In this document: positions 1-5,994 of the stretch, piece by piece | Layout of the letters: each line of letters opens with the position of its first letter | Numbering within the stretch: the first letter of the stretch is position 1 | Assembly: GCA_004557565.1 (NCBI GenBank) | Contig: SFGS01000022.1 | Coordinates: forward strand, 1-35,924 | Source of the DNA: Bacteroidales bacterium | GTDB taxonomy: Bacteria > Bacteroidota > Bacteroidia > Bacteroidales > Muribaculaceae | Reading direction: 5' to 3' | DNA length: 35,924 bases | Translations under genes and position numbers: made by a program | Notes under the pieces: generated by a model | What the model saw: only the letters and a program-made list of their open reading frames with translations | Databases searched by the model: none | What the model was told of the DNA's origin: nothing

Positions 1-9
1 ATTATGGGC

Positions 10-59
10 GGACGTGAAGTATCACGTCCCTACCGGGTTTGGTTTTTCGCCGAAGGCGA
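10..59. repeat. Pair of small perfect hairpins, REP-like
   Basis: Two compact inverted repeats stand side by side in non-coding sequence. The first has 8-bp perfect arms at 10-17 and 22-29 around a 4-base loop. The second has 5-bp arms at 47-51 and 55-59 around GAA. They directly precede the cloverleaf-like fold at 71-204 and probably belong to the same repeated intergenic unit. No coding sequence is evident. The function is unknown; REP-type elements or a structured 3' region of a gene left of the window are both possible. Confidence 0.6.
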
Positions 60-70
60 GCGGTTTTTAT

Positions 71-204
71 CCTTTTGGCGATGCCACCGCCCTCGCTGGA
101 GAGGGCGGTGTTAGGGGTGTGGTGTGGTTGATTCAAGCCTCGGCTTGAAATCAGACATGCCACAACACTAACGACAGGTGCGAAGCACTGGCATCGCTAA
201 AAGG
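71..204. repeat. Cloverleaf-like structured intergenic element
   Basis: A closing stem pairs 71-85 with 190-204: 15 positions, all matched except one G-T wobble at 77/198. Inside it lie three arms. The first is a perfect 10-bp hairpin (85-94 with 101-110). The second is a long imperfect arm (about 111-139 with 142-170), capped by a perfect 8-bp stem at 132-139/142-149. The third is a 4-bp GAA-loop hairpin at 178-188. This order is far beyond chance and does not look like a terminator, since no T-run follows the outer stem in register. It could be a REP/BIME-like mobile repeat or a non-coding RNA. Either strand could form it. Confidence 0.7.
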
Positions 205-295
205 CTATTTTTTATGTTTTTGTTTCAGTTCCCCAGTATTTATCCACTGAATCTATGTTTCAATCGCAACCGTCAAATTTTCAATATATTACGTC

Positions 296-335
296 AAAAA
301 CCACAGGAGGGTGCGCTCTAAAGTGCATCCTCCTG
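296..335 (-). terminator. Intrinsic terminator of the thioredoxin-like lipoprotein gene
   Basis: Arms at 304-314 and 325-335 pair over 11 positions with one mismatch. On the minus strand the stem is followed by a T-run (complement of the A-run 296-300). It lies about 20 bases beyond the stop codon of the 357-1457 gene. Confidence 0.75.
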
Positions 336-356
336 CTTTATTTATGGGTTGAATAT

Positions 357-1457
357 TTACAGATATTTTTGAATTGCTTTCTTCAATTCAAGTGGGTCTT
401 GAATGCGTTCCTGAATTTCGCCATTCTTGTCGATGATGAATGAGGTAGGAATGCTATACACTTGATATTGCTGCACATACTTCGATGCCTCGCCTGCTGG
501 GTCGTAAACGGCAATCCAAGGAATGTTTTTAGCGGCATCACGCCATGCGCCGAGGGTTTGGTCCAAACCAACTTGGAAGATGGTCACGCGTCCCTTATAT
601 TGGGTGTAGAGGTCGTTGAGCACCTTGTTGAACGCTGGAGAGAACGATTGGTCGTACATGGTGAAGTTGAGCAGCACCACGCGGCCTTGCGATGCCTCTT
701 TAGCAAGCGAGTGCTCCACGCCCTTGCTGTCTTGCAAAGTGATGTCGAAGAGCTTCACCACCTCTGCCTGAATCTGTGTGCCACCCGAAATGCCGGCGGC
801 TGCACGGCGGCGCTTTTGAGCCTCAAGCGTCATATTCACGAGGTATTGAGTGCGTGGATCGTCTTTGCGGTATGAGTTGAACGCATTTGCCACAGCGCCA
901 ATAATCTTCATATCCCTGTCGTTCATTGGGTCGAACAGAGGGTGTCCGTTGATGTATTTGTTGATAATGAAGTAAGCCACGATGCCTGAGCCGTATTCAT
1001 CAGCGAGTATCTGATTGGCAAGTTGCTTCTTCCATGCCTCAATCTTTGATGCTGGAGTGCCTTCCTTCGCATATTCGATGGCTTCTTTTTCAATCTTGTT
1101 GATTTGCTTTGCGTGTTCGGTGCCATCGATATTGAAGTCCTTGTCAAAAGTTTTCAACTTAGAGTCGATGGTGATGCTCTCAATGCTGTCAACTGTAAAG
1201 TAAATCGACTTGTCGGCACAGCGCAAACGATAGATGTTGGGATATTCTGGAGCGTCGTATGAAATGCTATACGAGCCGCCACCGCTGGTGGTTGTGGAAT
1301 CGAGAATAAACCAGTTGCCATTGTTGGCCACTTCAAGGTAAAGGTTGGTGGTGTCGGCAGCGCCTTCCACATTACCCGAAACTTTAAATTTGTTGCCGTC
1401 CGTACATGCGCAGAGCATCGCCATGGCAGCAAGCGAAAGGAAAAGAATTTTCTTCAT
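357..1457 (-). CDS. Thioredoxin-like (TlpA/DUF4369-type) lipoprotein lacking the CXXC motif
   Basis: This 366-residue protein has a lipoprotein signal peptide: a short hydrophobic run and a lipobox ending LCAC, with Cys18 as the probable lipidated residue. Residues about 25-120 (FKVSGNVEGAADTTNLYL...) resemble the DUF4369 domain that often precedes TlpA-like domains in Bacteroidetes. Residues about 230-366 have the thioredoxin-like order: VVLLNFTMYDQSFSPAF where a WCxxC motif normally sits, then an IPTSFIIDKNGEI strand with the conserved cis-Pro region. No cysteine remains in the active-site position, so disulfide chemistry is unlikely. It may be a binding or structural derivative. The family assignment is from motif recognition; the substrate is unknown. 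It is followed by its own terminator and lies downstream of the barrel-protein gene. Confidence 0.8.
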   Translation of the reverse strand: MKKILFLSLAAMAMLCACTDGNKFKVSGNVEGAADTTNLYLEVANNGNWFILDSTTTSGGGSYSISYDAPEYPNIYRLRCADKSIYFTVDSIESITIDSKLKTFDKDFNIDGTEHAKQINKIEKEAIEYAKEGTPASKIEAWKKQLANQILADEYGSGIVAYFIINKYINGHPLFDPMNDRDMKIIGAVANAFNSYRKDDPRTQYLVNMTLEAQKRRRAAAGISGGTQIQAEVVKLFDITLQDSKGVEHSLAKEASQGRVVLLNFTMYDQSFSPAFNKVLNDLYTQYKGRVTIFQVGLDQTLGAWRDAAKNIPWIAVYDPAGEASKYVQQYQVYSIPTSFIIDKNGEIQERIQDPLELKKAIQKYL

Positions 1458-1545
1458 TATGTAATATTTATTTTTTTTCAGAAATTATTATGCGAAGTTA
1501 AGGGAATTAAGGCGAATTAGCAAATGAAACGCCCACAAATTTCGC

Positions 1546-2253
1546 TTACAAACCCAACACCAAGCCCACAGAAAGAGTGCGGATTTTGGGACCGAAGCCG
1601 TCTTTTATCACTCGGCAAGGGCTGTATCTCACATACGCGCCCACTTTTCGGTAATTCACGCCAGCAATGGCATCGAAAGTGACTGGCGATTGGTGGATGT
1701 CGTTGCTGGTAGTTTCCTTCACCTTGCCTTCTGCGCCCTCATACTCTGTAAGCACGCTGGCATGAACATTGAAATTGGTGATCTCGCCCACAAACACATC
1801 CACATGGCTTCCGATGCGCTGACGGAAGATAATGGGCAGTTCGAGCGCAAACACCTTCAGGCGCGATTTGCAAGACTTGGCATTGGCAGGGTAAGCACCT
1901 ACGGTCAACCCATTTTCACCCAAGCCGAAACGCTCAGCCGAGCCTAATTTATAGTTTTTCCAATCCAAGCCCACACCCACGCTGATGCGCTGGCCATGGC
2001 CTGTGTTGTATTTTGCGCCTATCACGTTGAGCCACGATATTTCAAACGACTTGCCCATCTTCACATCCGCTTCTGTCGAAATGCCATCCACGAAGCCAAA
2101 AGCAAGTCCGCCACTGGTGATGTTCCACCCCACACTGTCGGTGAGCAGCGGATACCAATCCACCTGAATATACTCTTTCTCTTGTGCTTTCGCATATTGC
2201 GATATGCCGAAAACCACAGCAAGCAGAGCCACTGCATATAAAATTCGTTTCAT
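1546..2253 (-). CDS. Small outer-membrane beta-barrel protein (hypothetical)
   Basis: A 235-residue protein with a Sec signal peptide (MKRILYAVALLAVVFGISQYAKAQ, cleavage probably after AKAQ at about residue 24). The mature part consists of alternating amphipathic strands rich in Gly and aromatic residues (SVGVGLDWKNYKL, FRQRIGSHVDVFVG, GAYVRYSP) and ends in a hydrophobic strand, SVGLVLGL, as expected for a small beta barrel in the PorT/OMP_b-brl style. No enzyme motif is visible. It is transcribed on the same strand as the lipoprotein gene with an 88-bp gap, so the two may be co-transcribed. Its -7-like box lies almost on the start codon, which suggests a leaderless or near-leaderless message. 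The exact function cannot be given. Confidence 0.7.
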   Translation of the reverse strand: MKRILYAVALLAVVFGISQYAKAQEKEYIQVDWYPLLTDSVGWNITSGGLAFGFVDGISTEADVKMGKSFEISWLNVIGAKYNTGHGQRISVGVGLDWKNYKLGSAERFGLGENGLTVGAYPANAKSCKSRLKVFALELPIIFRQRIGSHVDVFVGEITNFNVHASVLTEYEGAEGKVKETTSNDIHQSPVTFDAIAGVNYRKVGAYVRYSPCRVIKDGFGPKIRTLSVGLVLGL

Positions 2254-2257
2254 ACCG

Positions 2258-2265
2258 CAAAGTTA
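2258..2265 (-). promoter_or_regulatory. Putative -7 box upstream of the barrel-protein gene
   Basis: Read on the minus strand this is TAACTTTG, a perfect match to the Bacteroidetes -7 consensus TAnnTTTG. Only four bases separate it from the ATG. No good TTTG -33 element is seen at the expected spacing. If used, the transcript would be leaderless. Confidence 0.4.
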
Positions 2266-2306
2266 ATCAAAAAAATGTAAATTCGTGGCGATTTCATGTG
2301 GTGAGA

Positions 2307-2338
2307 TTTGGTATTCTGAATCTAAATGTATAAATTTG
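2307..2338 (+). promoter_or_regulatory. Bacteroidetes-type promoter of desulfoferrodoxin
   Basis: TTTG at 2307-2310 (-33) and TAAATTTG at 2331-2338 (-7) are separated by 20 bases, matching the known Bacteroidetes TTTG-N19/21-TAnnTTTG architecture. Transcription should begin near 2345, giving a leader of about 45 bases before the ATG at 2390. Confidence 0.8.
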
Positions 2339-2389
2339 CTGAATGAGAGATGTATTCACTTTATTATAAACCATTTAAACATCAAAATT

Positions 2390-2785
2390 ATGGAAGCTAA
2401 GTTTTATAAATGTCCTATTTGCGGCAATGTGTTTGCCGTGATTGAAGATTCGGGCGTTGTGCCAGTGTGCTGCGGAAAACCAATGTTGCACCTCAACGCT
2501 ATGCAGACCGACGGCGCGGCAGAGAAACACGTGCCGGTAGTCACTCGCCAAGAAGATGGCAAACTCAAAATCACTGTCAGTTCAGTACCCCACCCCATGA
2601 CTCCAGAGCACCACATCTGCTTCGTGGCTGTGGAATCGTGCTGCGGACTGAAAATCATTCACCTCGACCCAGCCAAGCCAGCAGAAGCCGTGTATTGCGA
2701 CTGCGGCGAGAAAGTGAAGGCAGTGTATGAATACTGCAACCTGCACGGCCTGTGGAAATCCACCGAAATCCCCACCCGCGAATAA
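2390..2785 (+). CDS. dfx: Desulfoferrodoxin (superoxide reductase, two-iron type)
   Basis: The 131-residue protein reduces superoxide to hydrogen peroxide without making oxygen, a defence typical of anaerobes. The N-terminus shows the desulforedoxin Fe(Cys)4 site: CPICG at residues 8-12 and a CC pair near residue 28. The C-terminal domain shows the neelaredoxin-type Fe(His)4Cys site: EKHVP, which includes the conserved Glu-Lys pair, then HPMTPEHHICF and a late CNLHG giving Cys and His ligands. Length and order match class I desulfoferrodoxin. The reading frame is open further upstream to 2285, but MEAKFYKCPICG is the family start and lies about 45 bases after the predicted transcription start. 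It is monocistronic, with its own promoter and a probable terminator. Confidence 0.96.
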   Translation: MEAKFYKCPICGNVFAVIEDSGVVPVCCGKPMLHLNAMQTDGAAEKHVPVVTRQEDGKLKITVSSVPHPMTPEHHICFVAVESCCGLKIIHLDPAKPAEAVYCDCGEKVKAVYEYCNLHGLWKSTEIPTRE

Positions 2786-2812
2786 TCCCAATCACGAATA
2801 ATCCCAACCCAA

Positions 2813-2844
2813 GACCCGACTACCAACCAGCCGGGCCTTTTTTT
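2813..2844 (+). terminator. Probable terminator of desulfoferrodoxin
   Basis: An imperfect GC-rich stem (2813-2820 with 2830-2837, two mismatches) is followed directly by seven T at 2838-2844. It lies 28 bases after the stop codon. The stem is weak but the position and T-run fit. Confidence 0.55.
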
Positions 2845-2861
2845 CGGAGCACATGAAGCAT

Positions 2862-2906
2862 CTGAAACACCCGAAACACCCGAAACACCTGAAACACCTG
2901 AAACAC
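2862..2906. repeat. Tandem array of five 9-bp units (YYGAAACAC)
   Basis: Five consecutive 9-base units with consensus CYGAAACAC run without gaps. Units 1, 4 and 5 read CTGAAACAC; units 2 and 3 read CCGAAACAC. The array is non-coding, immediately after the desulfoferrodoxin terminator, and is followed by 7-bp units. Two other loci in the window have five 9-bp units of different sequence. Confidence 0.9.
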
Positions 2907-2910
2907 CGAT

Positions 2911-2945
2911 TGAGAAATTAGACGTTAGATGTTAGACATCAGATG
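2911..2945. repeat. Array of five 7-bp units (TTAGAnn-like)
   Basis: Five consecutive heptamers: TGAGAAA, TTAGACG, TTAGATG, TTAGACA and TCAGATG. They share the TTAGAnn core seen at 12345-12400 and 17287-17329. The array begins four bases after the 9-bp array ends. It is non-coding. Confidence 0.75.
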
Positions 2946-3030
2946 TTTTGATTGTGTAGCGCGAAGATAACAGTCAGACAGGGCACACACAATGCCAAAA
3001 AGGAGGTAAACCACACTTTGCTCACACATA

Positions 3031-3215
3031 AACCCAAATCGGTCATTAGGCCGTATGAGGATATTTAGATTACTTCTTGCGGTCTTACGGCTTTTATAAG
3101 ATGCTTTTTGCTTGTTTTTAATTCGTAATAGCTCGCTATCACTCATTAAAAGACAATCAAAATTCATTCTTCTAAAACTCCGAAATACCACAAGCCCTAA
3201 TGACCGATTTGGGTT
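3031..3215. repeat. 185-bp element bounded by perfect 20-bp inverted repeats
   Basis: Positions 3031-3050 and 3196-3215 are exact reverse complements over 20 bases (core CCCAAATCGGTCATTAGG). They enclose 145 bases of A+T-rich sequence. The 18-base core recurs at 17483-17500. No clear target-site duplication flanks the element. It could be a MITE-like remnant or a pair of dispersed motif copies in inverse orientation. The open frame crossing it (105 codons, minus strand) has no recognisable features and is not called as a gene. Confidence 0.7.
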
Positions 3216-3319
3216 CGAGATTAAACAAAAAATCAGCCACAAATTACCACAAACAATTCACCAACAAAAAACACCAATTTAATCCATTCAAACCATATTC
3301 CTAGAGCAAGGTTCACAAT

Positions 3320-3416
3320 TACCTTTGCATAGCTAATTCATAATATGTGGATTATAACAGTAAACAACACCCTCCGCATAGACTATACCAGCTATGCGGA
3401 GAGGTGTGCTTGTTTT
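3320..3416 (+). ncRNA. Possible short transcript: -7 box plus terminator
   Basis: A perfect -7 match TACCTTTG occurs at 3320-3327 on the plus strand, followed by the hairpin at 3372-3401 and a T-run at 3412-3416. Together they could delimit an RNA of roughly 80 bases, convergent with the helicase operon. No good -33 element is present, so this is a weak suggestion only. Confidence 0.2.
3368..3416. terminator. Hairpin terminator after the helicase operon
   Basis: A perfect 10-bp stem (3372-3381 with 3392-3401, 10-base loop), extendable with a bulge to about 3368/3406, lies about 50 bases beyond the stop of the downstream helicase. A T-run (3412-3416) follows on the plus strand; the minus side has a poorer T stretch (TTGTTT). 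It probably ends the helicase operon, though the better T-tract faces the other strand. Confidence 0.6.
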
Positions 3417-3454
3417 TAATACTATCTATGTTAATTGCTTTTCTCAGCAATTAC

Positions 3455-5986
3455 TTATATGGTATTTCTTAACAGTTGAGAAATATCTGGCACGGAAATC
3501 TTTTCGTAAGTTCCATTATCTTTGAGCCAAATAACTTTTCTGTCAATGACTTTTAATCCGATATCCTCTAGCATTAAAGAATAAAGGTTTAGTTGAATGG
3601 TGTATTCCCCAAGAGATTCCTGATAGAGATTGTTAAAAGGAGGCAACAGCATGATTCCATGCTGTCTATTATAGTCATCTTGCAAGTTTGAGTTAGTTTT
3701 ATAATCAAATACAACAAAACCAGCCTTATCAGAATCACCATTTCCATCATACCAATATAACATGTCAAAAGTCCCACAGATTTGCTCCTTAAGATTTTTT
3801 GAAGTATCGCCATTCTTTCCACTATACACCTTCGCTTCATTAAGCACCAAATGATAACAAGAAGGTAATTCGTTGAGAAACAAGCGTACAGCAGACTCTT
3901 TCGGATGAATATCTGCTAGATAATTCTTTTCTTTTAGATACTGAGGCAATATCGACGGACGAATAAACTCTGGATGACCTGCCATCAAATATGCCAGGCT
4001 TTCACCAAACTCATGTGTCTTAGTTCCCAAAGTTGTTGCTCTGAAACTATTACACATCCATTGGTCTTTCCAGTATTCCGCAGTCCTACCATGCTTTGAT
4101 GCATAAAGTATTGCTTGCTTTTCTACATCAAATGGACGACTTAGATAGCGATGCCCAATACCCGAGACGGAATTTAGTTCTTTCCCATTTAGTAAGTACC
4201 GGTGACAATCCTCAAAGAATTGCAAATCCTTAAAGGCATCAAGAACAAGTTGCCTAGCGCAAGTAACCTCTTCTGGTTCCCCATCAATTACAAACATACC
4301 ATTGCTATCACTTGTCAATTCTGAAGGATTCATGGTTACAGGTACGCAAAATGATATTATAGGACTCTTAACAACAATCACTTTAAGCTTTGCACGACTT
4401 ACCATCACGTTTAGCCTGTTTTTGTTCAACAGGAAAGTGTCTTGAGTCTTAAAATAGTCGATGTCACTTACTGACATTGTAAGAATAATCACGTCAACAT
4501 CCTGTCCTTGTAACCTTTCAACGGTGTCGATTAGAATGCCAGATGACATGTTTCCTGCATTTGCCAATTCTTCACGTAACAAATTTACCTGCTTACGATA
4601 TGGGGTAATAATAGAGACATCAAGACCTTTCTTCTTGTATTTTAAGGCTTGTCTCACCGCTTCTTTGGCTTCATCCCTATTGAAGTCTTTACAGTTATTT
4701 GTGTTAACATTGATAAATTCAATGGAATCTGCAAGTTCTTCATCATCTACATGATTTTCGGCTACCGTGGGATGGCTGGTAAGCGTCACACCGTATGGCT
4801 CATAAAATAGTTCGGAAACATATCTGCATATAACACTATTCATTCTGTATGTAGTAGTCAAAGTTGTTTTCAATTCTTTAGGGAGAATCTTCTGAAGGTG
4901 ATCGAAAATGCTGATTGACATGGGGTCTACCACCATCTTCTCATGGAAAATCGGTGGCATCTGTCGACCATCCCCAATAAACACATAAGTGCCACCTTCA
5001 AGAGCACCTATGGCAGCTCCATGACACAAAGGTATTTGGGATGCTTCATCAACCAAAACAATAGATGGCGTAAAGGCATGTCCGTGAAGGACAAGACTAA
5101 GGATAGACCCACACAGCGTCATACCTACAACATCGCCTGTAACCTTTTGACTTCTACCATGCTTAGATTTACATCTTTTATGATATTTCGCATACTCCCA
5201 CATCCCAGGAAACTTTGTAACTTTATCACCCAAAGAAACAGCCTTGAACTCATTTCCTATCTTGAATGTCGGTACATCATATTGAGATATTTTGTTAAGC
5301 GCATTATTCACCGCTTGATGACTATGGCATATAACTAATACGTTTTTCCCTGCGTCACTATACGCCTTTGCTATTGCAGAAAGCACACCAGTCTTGCCTG
5401 TTCCAGGAGGACCTTGTATAGCGTATAGGGACGGGCGTTTCAGCACATCTAAAAAAGCTTTTTGCTGTTGCTGATTAAAGTGAGAAATAATACCAGCATC
5501 TCTTCCTAAAGGCATACCGAATTCTTTATCTGCTTCCTCTTCTTCTGCCAATTCTTCAATATAAAATGATCCACCACCACCATCTACAATTTTTTCCACA
5601 GTAGAGATAAATAATCCTGTCATCTGTGGCTCAAGAATTGATAAAGTAAACTTACCCAACAATTTAGAATCCACAGGCATACCTGTTAAACAAATACAAT
5701 TTTCAAAATTGTCTGTTATTGTTGCAGTCCCAGATACTCTATGAGGAGAAAAACTGACAAATCGGACAGTATCACCAACTCTCCATTTAGTGTTGTTCTT
5801 GAGTGGACGTAACTCAACATTGCCCTTGCTATCATCATTAATAACAATAGCCTCTTTTATCATGTATCCTAGTTCTTCACTTTCGTCGTCAGAAAGATTT
5901 TTATGGTCTTCAATATCTTTCTTTTCCAACTCCTCTGTATCACAAAGATATGAAAGAATCTTTTTCTTATACGTAGTAAAACTCAT
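3455..5986 (-). CDS. SF1 (Upf1/Dna2-like) helicase fused to a RecB-type nuclease domain
   Basis: This large ATP-dependent helicase probably remodels and cuts DNA or RNA. The helicase core shows Walker A GPPGTGKT (about residues 192-199), motif II VLVDEAS (about 311-317), motif III IGDGRQMPP, the TYRMN motif, TPYRKQV, motif V RLQGQDVD and motif VI VMVSRAK, all typical of AAA_11/AAA_12 (Upf1, Dna2) helicases. The last ~200 residues contain a RecB/Cas4-like PD-(D/E)XK nuclease: GTKTHE, then GTFDMLYW, VVFDYKT and QLNLYSLML. The ATG at 5986 lies 8 bases after the upstream helicase stop; an in-frame TTG at 5992 would shorten the gap to 2 bases. Coupled translation is likely. The gene is visibly richer in A+T than the housekeeping genes nearby, suggesting transfer. 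A defence role is inferred from architecture and pairing, not shown. Confidence 0.85.
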   Translation of the reverse strand: MSFTTYKKKILSYLCDTEELEKKDIEDHKNLSDDESEELGYMIKEAIVINDDSKGNVELRPLKNNTKWRVGDTVRFVSFSPHRVSGTATITDNFENCICLTGMPVDSKLLGKFTLSILEPQMTGLFISTVEKIVDGGGGSFYIEELAEEEEADKEFGMPLGRDAGIISHFNQQQQKAFLDVLKRPSLYAIQGPPGTGKTGVLSAIAKAYSDAGKNVLVICHSHQAVNNALNKISQYDVPTFKIGNEFKAVSLGDKVTKFPGMWEYAKYHKRCKSKHGRSQKVTGDVVGMTLCGSILSLVLHGHAFTPSIVLVDEASQIPLCHGAAIGALEGGTYVFIGDGRQMPPIFHEKMVVDPMSISIFDHLQKILPKELKTTLTTTYRMNSVICRYVSELFYEPYGVTLTSHPTVAENHVDDEELADSIEFINVNTNNCKDFNRDEAKEAVRQALKYKKKGLDVSIITPYRKQVNLLREELANAGNMSSGILIDTVERLQGQDVDVIILTMSVSDIDYFKTQDTFLLNKNRLNVMVSRAKLKVIVVKSPIISFCVPVTMNPSELTSDSNGMFVIDGEPEEVTCARQLVLDAFKDLQFFEDCHRYLLNGKELNSVSGIGHRYLSRPFDVEKQAILYASKHGRTAEYWKDQWMCNSFRATTLGTKTHEFGESLAYLMAGHPEFIRPSILPQYLKEKNYLADIHPKESAVRLFLNELPSCYHLVLNEAKVYSGKNGDTSKNLKEQICGTFDMLYWYDGNGDSDKAGFVVFDYKTNSNLQDDYNRQHGIMLLPPFNNLYQESLGEYTIQLNLYSLMLEDIGLKVIDRKVIWLKDNGTYEKISVPDISQLLRNTI

Positions 5987-5994
5987 ACTCAATT

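Noticed and set aside
2285..2389. N-terminal extension of desulfoferrodoxin
   Set aside because: The extension contains the promoter boxes at 2307-2338 and has no family similarity; the ATG at 2390 fits the desulforedoxin start.
2925..3242. 105-codon open frame on the minus strand
   Set aside because: It runs through the heptamer array and both 20-bp inverted repeats, has no start signal or domain, and its protein contains the repeat translations; more likely an accidental frame in a repeat element.
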